The notes beneath the pieces were generated by a model, which did no database searches, was not told the DNA's origin, and saw only the letters and a program-made list of their open reading frames with translations. Position numbers and translations under genes: made by a program. Below, piece by piece: positions 46,161 to 57,136 of a stretch of 64,000 bases of DNA. The first letter of the stretch is position 1. Every line of letters begins with the position of its first letter. The stretch is from Boletus sp. NGJ (taxonomy: Eukaryota; Basidiomycota; Agaricomycetes; Boletales; Boletaceae). The stretch spans positions 47,868 to 111,867 of the forward strand of contig JAGTXK010000031.1 in assembly GCA_019096195.1 (NCBI GenBank). The letters are read 5' to 3'.

Positions 46161-46825
46161 TGGGTGGGCTGGTAATGTGGTCACCAGATGAAGCAGAGGA
46201 GGTACAGACTCTCCCATGTGGTGCCGCTGGTGTCATATGGCTCTGAGGGAATAATCAAATTTTGCCAGCCCCTGAAATGACAGAGCAGTAAGCAAATGAA
46301 TGGCGACATTGTTTAGCATAGGGTAGGGAGGATGAACGCAGCTGGGGTGGTTGGCGTGGTGTTGTGCAAGAAGGATGGATACACAGTACATACAGGGCAC
46401 ACGTCTGTGGAACAGATATGCTTTGTGTTTGAGATAATTTGAAAGGATGGTTGGAGGTGTGCTTACCTGCCACTATCCATTGTTCTACTTGTTGTCTTTC
46501 TCAACAATTTCAATAGGTTGTCTGGTTCCAAAGGCTATGCCATCATCATGTCTGGGCACAAAGTTGTGACACAGAGCGTACATAAATTCTGGCATTGTAG
46601 ACAGGGTTAGAATGTAAAGCATTAGCATAGCATAGAGATGAGCATTAAGTGGTGGGTAATGTGAAGGTGAAAGGTAGACGACTTTGGTATAGTTGATATA
46701 TTTAGAGTGCATATGTGAGTCGTTGGGAGCTGTAACTAGTTTCATCACAAAAATAGCAGAAACCTAACATGCCCAAACACAGTGTACATATGCCAGCTCA
46801 CCTAACCACGACAAAATGACATCAT
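46161..46825. other. No gene recognised
   Basis: Only short frames on both strands (for example 46485-46748 minus). No domain, repeat or RNA gene seen. Confidence 0.4.
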
Positions 46826-47740
46826 ATGTTTCTTCGACATGAGTCTGTCACCTCCTGGTCAAATGGCCTCTGGCATGTTCGACCATTGTTTGCCTGTACT
46901 GTATCTTATAGAAATTATGGATATGTATATATTGTGTCCCATGAATCTACAAGCTTGGCACTTGGGTCTTCCGACCCCGTAAGTATGGCTTACTTAGGAA
47001 CACTTTTTATCTATGTGTTCTGACTCTCCCTCTGCCTTGTTTTTTGACTGTCACCACAACTTGAAATGCCTGGATGCATTAACAACTGGGAATGTGATGC
47101 TGACACATCTGGCAATGTTCTCCTCCTGGAAGTCAAGAATCTTTTGACCAGTTGGCTGACATATATCATTGACTTTACATCTGAGCAGCCTGGCCCTTTT
47201 GTATGTCGTACCACAGTCTGGCATTCCAACGTCTTATCATATACATATATCAATACTAATTCTTCTTATCCAGAAACTCATTCTGTGTCTTAAAGATGCC
47301 TCAAAGGAGGTGTACACTGAAAGTATGGACAATGAAGACATGTCTTGTGCTTACAAATATTCTCCCTGTGCAAATCTCACAATTGAGGTGTCAAAGTAAG
47401 TCAAATATAAAAGATTCGACACATGTTTATTGAGGTTTCTCAATACAGGGATCCAAACCATGGTGCTGATGCTGAGAAAATTTCAGCCAAGGCCATTCCA
47501 GTTGTTCTTGGAGGCATAGAGTGTGATTCTAAATCACTCAAATGCAAGATCATTGAGGATTCAGATGGCAAAGAAGGTATCTGGCCACCACCTTGTTCCA
47601 GGTGCAAAATCCCCCCTCACATGCCCCTTCAGTCACTTCACACCATCCACACCTTTCCCACCTCTCTCAAGCATGTCACAAACTGACTGCTCATTTGTTG
47701 TTGGTCATACAATCATCATATTTTTGATAGATAAGTAACT
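46826..47740 (+). CDS. Unrecognised spliced gene, candidate
   Basis: Successive plus-strand frames are separated by intron-like sequence: GTAAGT (46979) before a stretch ending in AG near 47060; GTAAGTCAAAT (47395) to TACAG (47450). Spliced, the later exons read TIEVSK joined to DPNHGADAEKISAKAIPVV, LGGIECDSKSLKCKIIEDSD, followed by another short intron GTATCT...CCAG (47577-47601) and CKIPPHMPL. I recognise no domain. It may be a small host gene or a gene fragment; exon limits are tentative. Confidence 0.3.
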
Positions 47741-47744
47741 TGTG

Positions 47745-50700
47745 CTATGCATGTACCAGCTTGAACAGTACCCAATGCAATGTAATTTTTGTGCAACATC
47801 GTTCAGAGTGCACCATACCTTTCGTGACCATAAAGATCGTCATCCTCCAGTTCATCATATTCACAAGGATTCTCATTGTTATGGTCATCAATGTCATCCT
47901 CCTGCTTGATGTCATTTTCATCCTCACCCCTTTCCATTACCTCTTCCCACTCCAACTGTTCATCATCATCCCATTCTCCTTCTCCCCCCTCAACCTCTCT
48001 ATTGCTCACATCTCCTTCATCATCATCATCTGATCTGGATATCACCACATTGCAGTCGTCATCTGGAACCCCTTCTCCTCTGACATCACCTTTTAGAAAA
48101 TCATTTCAGTCCCAAGTGGCCTTGTGCCCAATCCCACCACCTCATAGGCGCATGAACATATCACGATCCACAAACCTACAGTCAAATCAGTTATAAACCA
48201 CTCATGTTGATTGAGATACTCACATGTTAACATAGTAGTAGTTCCAATCGCAATCATCTCATGCACCGTCCTCTTTGCAATGAGCCTTTGAGGGACCGAG
48301 TAGTTCATCTGTTGAGTCATATGTGAAAGCAGGGATAAGATGTACCCCTCAGACAACACTATCAGGATTGACAAAACTGAATGCTTCAAGTGTATTGTCA
48401 TGTTCAAAGAACTGAAGGTGATGTAGTCACTTCTCTCTCCAGCCCAATGGATAATTCACATTGTGTCTGAACCACTGAACAAATAGAACATTCATTTGAA
48501 TTGGTTGTAAGAAGGGCAAGTAAATGTTCTCCCATACCTGAACAAGAACGTGGAAAATGTGAATGACATGAGCATACCAATATGGATGACTCCTCTCGTC
48601 CTCCTGAGATAGCACCATAATGTCCGAATGACTAAGCAGATTGATGCAGCCTTGCTTGCATTGTAGATCATAGGTGGTATAGTTGACAGATGGAGTGGAG
48701 TGGAAGTAGATACAGTTGTCCTTGATATTAATACAAACCCAATTTTCATCTGAAAAGTTGTGTTTGTCCCTATTGTATTCCAGACTAAGGAAGTGTGCAA
48801 GTACATGATCCTGGAGGCGAATCAAAAAATTCTGATCCTGATCACTCTGATACACTCAGATATGACACCACAAGAACTCATATCAAATGCTGTCTCTCCT
48901 TGTTGCTCTGCAAGCCAGGCAGTTAGATTGTTGAACATCCGGAAAGACTTGGCAATGTAGTAATGGTCTGATGGGGATATCTGAACATGTCGCCTTGGCT
49001 GTCTCCCTTGATTCAATGCTTGGCGAACTGTATTGAATTTCCTAACAAAACATTCAATAGCTTCTTGATTCACTATACTGGCAACCATAGAATTCTTCTT
49101 TTTCCCAGAACATGGATATTGTCATTTTAATTGCTGGTGTTCAAGTTCACCCTATTAAATATGAGAACAGATAAAAGGTCAAGGAGATAACTTACTGTCT
49201 GAGTTGTGTAGTTGTTGGTAGTTCAATATTGTCTAATTGTATCCGGGTAGTCAGCGAGGGCATGATACTTGTAAGTCGTGAGGTTCAGATGCTTGACTTT
49301 AGCCCTCATTCCTATTGCAGGGGTGATACTACCCTGTTTTGCAGCAAAGGCTGCCATCCGACGGCCACAGGCTGCACTTTCTTGGGGAAGTTTAGTAGTC
49401 TGGTAATGCCCACATGTCTCCCTTTCGAACTTGACAACTGAACGACAAAGTAATTTGATTGCCCTTTCGAAAAAGGCTAGAGTGTTGTCAGTATGAACTT
49501 GAAGCTTGGTGTAACCGTGCCAAGCTGCCAGGTCAAAGAGGTGATTGAGCACAATTGCATTGTGTGGAGCTGAAAGAATGCCTTCAAAGCAAGGCATTGC
49601 ACACTATCATTTCAAGACCAGAATTGATGAGAAGCAGTTACTGAATACATTAAAGATCTAACCTGAAGCAGGTCCTCAAAGTCTCTTGCAGCGACATGTT
49701 TCAAGCTTGATGTGTTGTTCTCAAATCTCTGAATTGTTTCCCTTCCGAATGTTGATACCCTTCTATACCTTATAACACATATAGACATTATTTAATAGAG
49801 AGTGAGAAAACGCACCTATAGTTAAGCCGCTTGATTGTGGTACCACCTTCTGCAAAGAGAATACACAACAAATGCATGAATATCACCTTCCATACACCTA
49901 GTTCAAATTCATAAAGGAGGTCAACAACTAAGAGCAAATAAAATTGAATCCCTTATTGGAGATCTGCTTGGTGAAGGCGTTCTGAGTCGATCAATGAGTG
50001 AGATACTAAGATAGATAAGATGACATACATGGGTGGGAATCAAGGACTCACTGTCGAGTATATTCCTAACACATACCCCATTAATACTTGCCCCATGTTG
50101 GAAGATTGATTTGCATGCTTCATTCACCTTCTCTCTGAGGCTTCAGTTGCTTATTTGAACATTGTGCAGTTGGGTTGTCATATCACTTCATGATCCCATC
50201 TTGGAGATATCTGCCTTTGCAACTAAGCATGGGAGACAGGGGCATTTTCCTAGAAACTTGATACAAGCAAGTAGGATCCTAGACACAATTAGCTCCTACC
50301 AAATGAAAAAATCTTACTTACTTACTTCTCAGGGTAATTGGCTGAGTAAGTGAAGAATTGAACATACAGGCAGTGAGTGATCCCATCAAAAAACTTGACT
50401 ACAATCCCATTTTCATAGGCATCAACAAGTCAGTTGTCAAGGAGTAGTGTCCAAATCACATGCATTAGCTTGTGTTTGCAGTGGGTGTAAATATCATTGG
50501 ATGATGCTTCACCATAGTACTTGCTGTATTCGTCTTGGAAATTGTTAGGTAGCTACAAGAAAAGTCGGCACCATGATCCAACTTGAAAGGCAAGAAACAA
50601 TGTACAGTGGAAATATAAGCAACATGGTGACACACATCCCCTGTGGGTTTCACACGAGTATATTTGGACTGGTTGGCTAGGTAAAGATAAATGGGCCACA

Positions 50701-51830
50701 GTGAAGCATCACCAAAATTGGCTAACTGTGTGGCGTCAGACCATAGCATAATTGGAGCTACAATATGCTCCATATCATCTCCAGGATCACATGGGAGTGA
50801 GTGAACTGATCAATAAGCATCAAGGAATGCAGGGGATGAATAGGCTTTACCATAGACACAGATCCGCTTGCTGTCCTTCAACATTTGCCAATATTCTTCA
50901 TATGGAACATTGTGGAATGTTAATGAATCTGGGCTTTGAAATGTGAAAATGATCGTATTGACAATGTCACGATGGTAGACAGCATCAATTGTTAGCCTAG
51001 GAAGGGTAGGATCATTTTCAGAGGTGTACTTGACATGCTCGTGAGGCAATGGGATGGTCACAGAGGATTGCCACCATCCATGAGTGGTGTTGAAAGGATT
51101 AGAGGAATCTGCTATATACTTCTTGATTTGCTTCCTCTCTCAGTCATGGCTGAAGACCATGTCATCTACTGGGTTAAAGTGGGGGTCTTGAATATATGTC
51201 CATAGGCGATCCAGTTCATTAGCAGATTTTGTTGTCCCCCCTGAGTATTGCTAAGCCATCAGAAGTCCTGCAGTTGGGGAACTGAATGCCAAGTAGAGAG
51301 TCTTGAGTGTGATGTCCGATATCCCATCTGGTGAGTCTGAGGAGTCTGCATCCTCACCCTAGAGGGTAGGTGCGTCAGTCACAGCTGCAAGATCATCCCT
51401 TTGAAGGATACCAGGATATCTTGGGAATACCTTGAACATTCCCATCTCATCTTGCATTGTTTTGAACCTGACAGAGCACAAGAGGGGTGGTGAGTGGGAT
51501 TGACGCAGTGATGATGGACCTTTAGGAACCGCAGCACAAGGCAGGTAGTCCTTGTAATGTGCTGGAAGATGAATCTGTCATCCTGAATGTGAGGAGACAT
51601 AGAGAGGAGACATGGGGACAGGCCTCTCACTGGGTGAGCTATCTTGTGAAGGGAGCAGGGGTGGAGGAACACCATCACACAGTGTATCGACCTCTGGTGT
51701 GAGGTTGACAAGGTAATCAAGATCGCACAGATGGTAGAACAGGACGAGGCCAGCAAGGCTGGTGAGCTTGAGGAAGACGAGAGCATCAAGAAGCTTTGCA
51801 GTGAACAGTTGAACAAATAGTAAGTTCTAC
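47745..51830 (-). pseudogene. Plavaka-type (CACTA-like) transposase relic
   Basis: Blocks in order on the minus strand: AELDRLWTY near 51215; VTIPLPHEHVKYTSENDPTL and VYGKAYSSPAFLDAY (51061-50810); MLWSDATQLANFGDASLWPI and LANQSKYTRVKPTGDVCHHV (50773-50590); FDLAAWHGYTKLQVHTDNTL and TYKYHALADYPDTIRQY (49597-49223); YIAKSFRMFNNLTAWLAEQQ (48970-48890); QDHVLAHFLSLEYNRD, VNYTTYD, DERSHPYWYAHVI, FVQWFRHN (48855-48430); and an acidic tail rich in E and D (48048-47803). The order and motifs match Plavaka transposases of Agaricomycetes. The stretch 50060-50450 could not be matched. Stops and gaps show it is inactive; no terminal repeats were located. Confidence 0.85.
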
Positions 51831-52652
51831 TTCATGATGGCTATGATGCTGAACATTTCCAAAGTGATGATGAAATATGCCAGGACTTCCTCAAAACCTA
51901 CTGCAAGGTGCTACAAATCATGCTGGGGCTGTCAATGCTCATTAAAGACCCCAAACATACTGCTGAGTTGGCAGCTGTTGTGCAAAAGGTGAGTTTCTTC
52001 AAAGTATCCATGCATATATGCATGTGCATGAGTGCTAACAAGGATAACAGATGAACAAGACTATCCACAGAACGAGATTGATTGATGCTACCAAGTTAAG
52101 GCTCTCAATTGGGCTATATGTGGCTCCAGATCCTCATAAGGTAGGACTTGATCCACCGATCATCAACTCAACTGGCTGGGAGGAGATGGGCCTGAAACAC
52201 CCTGTGCTCGCACAATTCATATGTCCTGCAGATTAACTTGAGCAATTTATGGTGAATCCCGAGGAGTAAGTGCCAGTGTATGAGGTTATTTGAACATGCC
52301 TGATTGGTTTTCACAGAACATGTAAGCTGCTAGAATGTGGGAAGATCCACATGAGGGTGAACAATTTTCCTGCCATATTCTGGAGTGGAGATAGACATCC
52401 TGGAGAGAACTACAATGCCAAGAACATGTGCAAAGGCCTTTTCCGAGGGTATATGCTCATCTGAGTGTGTCCTCCTCCATTGTTTTGAATGCAACTGAAG
52501 TAGAGGTGATCAGATTGCACACCACATATTCATTGGCCCAATGTCTGCCCTCAATCCCACTTCAAAAAAGGATTCGAAGTCATGCAATGCAGTCCTTCAT
52601 GACATGATCACTGTAGAACCAGAACATATTGGATATGTTTATGTCCAAGTAA
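51810..52652 (+). pseudogene. DUF6698-like protein gene, cut by KDZ-3
   Basis: Plus-strand exons: DDEICQDFLKTYCKVLQIML (about 51865), an intron (51988-52050), RTRLIDATKLRLSIGLYVAP and LKHPVLAQFICPAD (52080-52235), an intron, then GKIHMRVNNFPAIFWSGD, NMCKGLFRGYMLI (52345-52460) and MITVEPEHIGYVYVQ (52600-52650). This follows the usual block order of DUF6698, a basidiomycete family of unknown function. The KDZ-3 terminus begins right after the last block, so the gene's 3' end was displaced. The 5' end overlaps the start of the Plavaka relic on the other strand and is uncertain. Confidence 0.6.
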
Positions 52653-52691
52653 GCACATAATGCAGTCAAATTTGCCATACCATACAGTGAG

Positions 52692-53654
52692 TGTTATGCT
52701 GGGTAACAATGTGACACATTCCTGTATAATCAACCCTGTTTGATTATAGGACTAGCAGGACTTGAGGGGAAAATACCTCCAGAGGCCCAATAATTCCTCT
52801 GACTGAGGACCGGCTGCTAGCTTTACATAGAGTGTCCTGGTTGCCTCTATGACCAATGGTGAAGTCTTGGATTTACCTACAGTGGCACAATCCTTTGAGA
52901 AGGAAGGGCAGACTGGATGTGGAGGCCAGAGACTAGATCTCTGGACTTACCTGGCCTAGTGCCGGTGGTGGAGTCCCAGGCTTGCGGGGTCAGTGGCAGA
53001 GTCCTAACCAATACGGGCCAACCTCTGTTGGCATTGGAGTTGCCGAAGCTTTAGAAGCAGGTTCTGATGGCAATGAGGCCACACAAGTCCATAGTGATGA
53101 GGAAGACAATCACGAGCACAAGGGTGATCACCTCCAGAGTGGGAGTGAGGCTTCTGAGGTGAAGTGGAACCAGTAGCAGGAGAAGCTGGTAGATTACACA
53201 GGAAGGAGTGTAGATCTAGGTTAAGGTTACATGAAGAACCAGCATCCCTATTTATAGGCCACACCCATCTAGGGCAGGCTTCATATCGAGTATAGTAATC
53301 GTAAGTCACAGATGAAAGATTACCATAAAAGGATCATGGCATCAGACAAATGGAGGGAATAGGAACACTGGGCTATGCATGAGAGAGCACAGCCGGGGAG
53401 GCAATGTCTATGATTGGATCAAGAAGGAAGAAGGCATATATCAATGAAATAGGGAAGGCAGTGTCCAAACCAAATGGGTAGCTTCCTGAAAAGGGAGTTA
53501 CAAGTAACTTCCTAGAAAGGAGGTTCCGAATGGGGCGATGCCTGAGTTGGTGTCGTGGGGGAATCCCTGGTCTGAGTCAAAGAACAGATTGTCCCAAAGT
53601 CCTACAGGAGGTGAGGGAAGGGGAAAAGATGTACCCCCTTCGGTAACCATAACA
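52692..53654 (+). repeat. Solo LTR family B (963 bp) inside KDZ-3 terminus
   Basis: Starts TGTTATGCTGGG, ends CCATAACA, perfect 5-bp duplication GTGAG (52687-52691 and 53655-53659). The insertion splits the terminal inverted repeat of KDZ-3, so it postdates that element. Confidence 0.94.
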
Positions 53655-54600
53655 GTGAGCCTGCTTGCAAAACACCCAACATGTACGGATGATACTGTGA
53701 TGGGCCTGAGATATATGAGATGCGTAAGACACAGCCAGGCCCACCTAACATGCATATACATAGGATACAGAAGGCCCTGGAAAGGGTAACTAGATGAAGG
53801 ATTGATGGATATGAAATAACCCCGGTGGGGTGAGTAAGATTGAGGTCAATACATACGATGGAACTGAGCAGTGTGAGTGTGGCTGACCTCAATGTATATG
53901 ATGAGACCAGGCAGGTTGGGGGTGACCAAGGGCCAATGTATATGACCACACCAAGAAGTATGAGGGTGACTGACCTCAATGTATACGGTGGGACCAAGTA
54001 GGGCAGAGGTGACCAAGTACCAATGTATGTGACCACACTGAGTGGTGTGAGTGTAACTGACCTCAATGGATATGACAAGATTGAGCAGGGCAGAGGTTAC
54101 CTACCGACATATACGAGCACACCAGGCAGGGTGAGCATGACTGATCTCAATGTATACAGTAGGACCAAGCAGGGCAAAGGTGACCAAGTGCCAATGTATA
54201 CAACCACACCGAGAGGTGTGAGTGGGGCTTACCTTGATGGATATGGTGAGGCTGGGCAGGGTGGGGTGACCGAGTCCCGATGTATATGACGGGACCGAGC
54301 AATATGGGGGTGGCTGACCTTGATGCATATGGTGTGACCGAGAAGTGAGGCTGTGACTTACCTTAATGCATTTGACCAGACCAAGCAGTGTGAGCATGGC
54401 TTGCCTCGATGGATACAGCAGGACTGAGCAGGGTGGGGATGACCACTTGCCAATCTATGTGACAGGACCGAGCAGTGTAAGTGTGATTGACCTTGATGCA
54501 TACAATAGGATTGAGCAGGGTGAGTGTGACCTAGTGCAACGGATACAGAAGAGACTGAGCAAGTGCATGCAATGCACCTTGAATATGGGGAGATGCTACA
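53655..54600. repeat. KDZ-3 left subterminal array
   Basis: Degenerate tandem array with units such as GTGTGAGTGTGGCTGACCTC, AATGTATATGACCACACC and GACTGAGCAGGGTGGGGATG, period roughly 50-60 bp. Closer in sequence to the array of KDZ-1 than to that of KDZ-2. Confidence 0.82.
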
Positions 54601-54719
54601 GCTAATGCATTGCTCTGTCCAAAATCTACTCTTCTCGGCAGCTGTGAATGATTCTCCAAATCTGGACTAACACTTGAAACATGAGTTTCCATGGGAACCT
54701 ACCACTCTATATATTTTCC

Positions 54720-56010
54720 TGATCCCTACTTTCCCTGATCCTCTCAGATCTTCCTTTTACCATAAGCCCCTCTGAAATTCCCAACAATTGGGCCATTCCC
54801 TACACCGATAAATTGGCTGCCTATATGGTTTCTAGATTTCAGAATTTCCTGCCACCTGCTGACAACAACAGTTGGCCAAAAATTCCACCTCCATGCATTC
54901 CCGTGCAGACAGTTTGTGAGGTGAACAGGATGGTTGGCATTATTTCAAAAGCATATCAAAACAAGGGTATGGCTCTCACATTTGATGATGCCCCACTCAT
55001 TCCCACCCAGTGATGATCAGCAATGTCAACATCATTCAGCTTGGTAAATGAATCAAAAGGAGGGGACATTCAATGGTACCATCAGACACCGATGATCAGG
55101 AATATACTGCACTCACTGAACCCGTGGTTGTTACCAATCATTCAGGCTATGTCTTACTTTGGTACTTACCCGGTGCAATCAGTCAACCTAATCAAGTGAG
55201 TATGTCCCCAAATGCTGTGACCATCTCACCGACAGATCAATCAAGCAATACATCTGGGAACAGCTACTGCTGCTATCTGGGCCTCTTTCCCACAGCTTGA
55301 CCAGGAATACTCACTGGTGAATCTCAGAGGCAAACTTCCACCCTACAGCAAAGCTGCAAGGGACGATAAACCTATCCCCTGCTTGGTTTCAACAGGGCTG
55401 AAATGTCGGTTTATTTGGCTTCCCCCCTTTTCCATTAACCTGATACCGGTCAACAGGGGGAAAATGGGCCACCCGAGGTCTCAGCATTGCTCAAGGCAAC
55501 CAAAACTGATAGCAGAGCATGTGAATGGCTGCTGGCCATGAAAGAGCATTCAGCTCTTTTGGCAGCATCAGTTGCCATCCTGCATCCTGAAATGTATGAG
55601 TCAGGTTGGGAGGTATTGGTTTGGCTTGGCAACTGGATGGCTGCACAGGAGGACATTGATATGAAGGATGTACTTCCTTTGTGGTCATTGGTTTATAATG
55701 TTGTGTCCATCATGGCCAACCGAGCAAGTCCATTTCACACCAATATTAATGGAAGGCCCCAGTGGTTGGATCTTCTCGTCTCAGTCGACAACTACATCAG
55801 GTTAGATTTTGTGGTCCCAACCATCAAGCATCAGCTTCGGTATGACCCCAGGACAGTAATCGCATTCTTGGGGCAAATGCTCAAGCATGGAGTCGGTTAA
55901 GTTGAAGGGGAGTGGGGGGGTGCTCTTATACTATATGTGGGACAATGTCCATGAATACATGGATGTTTCCTGCTGTAAGTACATGAAATACGAGAGGTGG
56001 GGAGGACAGT
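54720..56010 (+). pseudogene. TET/JBP-like dioxygenase of KDZ-3, active site destroyed
   Basis: Exons: NNWAIPYTDKLAAYMVSRF and VQTVCEVNRMVGIISKAYQN (54780-55013); GHSMVPSDTDDQEYTALTEP and SGYVLLWYLPGAISQPNQV (55020-55197), with a CGA to TGA change ahead of it; NLSPAWFQQG (about 55370-55400); core 55487-55900. The iron motif reads HTN (Asn codon 55742-55744) instead of HTD. The distal His is kept (55886), a TAA follows at 55898, and the 2-oxoglutarate Arg is Trp (TGG 55938). Three hits in the catalytic core make this copy inactive. No start Met is visible in the first exon. A TATATA box lies near 54705. Confidence 0.82.
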
Positions 56011-56176
56011 AAAGAATAGATAGGCCATTAAAGTCGGAAGTAGATTTGTTGCCTCAGTCTGTGCTTAGTTAGTCATCTTTGCTGAACTCAGCCAAGATAT
56101 TGCCAGGTAAAGTCTGAATTACAAATTAGAACCATTAACTATGGACAAGGAGTCTGGATCACAGGCCAAGCATGCA

Positions 56177-56935
56177 TCACTGACGCTTCCAAAACAGTTT
56201 TTGCAACCGAACGATATCTACCCAAGACTCTATCATCATTGCCTCCATCTTTGCAAGCTTGGCGATATTTTGCTAAAGCTCAGCCAAAATCCTGGTCACC
56301 AGGGCATCCAGCCAAGCATTGTAAGCATTGTCCAATGGAGACTCATGCATTGGCCAATAGCCCTTGTAATGAATTAGTCGACGACTGTGATCCAAGCAAT
56401 CCACATACCTGGAAGAAGGTTTTCACCCTTGCAAAGGAATCAGAAATGAAGAACTGAGATGCCTTGAGGCGGTAGTCCAGAATGTCAGCCACCCACCATG
56501 GGTGCTCGAATCCACAGATGGGAGCACCCGCGCTTGGCCGCCAGCCTGGAAAGAGCTCTGGGGTTCACTTCATGCCATTGAGGTCAATTTCGGAGGAGGC
56601 ACGGATGATGTCCTGTTGGAGACCCTCCAGACTGACGCCGACTTTGATGAATTGGGCACAGGATGGGGTTGGCAGAGTTATGGTGTGCATGGGCACATAT
56701 AGGCCTATGTAAAAGGCCAAGATATTCTGCAAATCAATAATGTCAAAGGGCTGATTTGTGATGTAAAATGGGGAAAACATGCCCATTTCATCATCAGGTT
56801 ATTGTGCCAAGTTGCTAGCCACTGCTTGGCAGGAAGTTGTGCAAGATGTGCCACAGCCACTTCAATCCAGCACTTCTGATATCAAAGCATCATGTGGAGA
56901 GTGGTGACAGGTGTGTTGTTAGAAAATGTTTCCAT
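56177..56935 (-). pseudogene. orfC of KDZ-3
   Basis: ATG at 56933-56935 (METFSNNTPVTTLHMML), then a TGA replacing Trp before YQKCWIEVAVAHLAQLP. The second exon after the shared intron has the ILAFYIGLYVPMHT, PTPSCAQFIKVGVSLEGL block. The last exon ends SPLDNAYNAWLDAL, IESWVDIVRLQKL and TGA at 56177-56179, equivalent to the coiled-coil exon of KDZ-2. The intron donor is GCATG here, GTATG in the other copies. Same strand as and downstream of the KDZ transposase; convergent with TET. Confidence 0.55.
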
Positions 56936-57136
56936 GGCAGGATGATGAGGAATGGGAAATATGATGAAATGGAGGGTGTGGAGAGACTGTGGTTATATAT
57001 TCAGCCCACTCAGACCTTGAAATATTCCAGATTCACCAACAATGTGTGACAGTTTCAGACAGGCTGTGTATGTTTGTCACGATATGATGTCTACTCATAA
57101 AAAGAGGCTACCATCCAATGTCTCCCTAAGTTGTGA

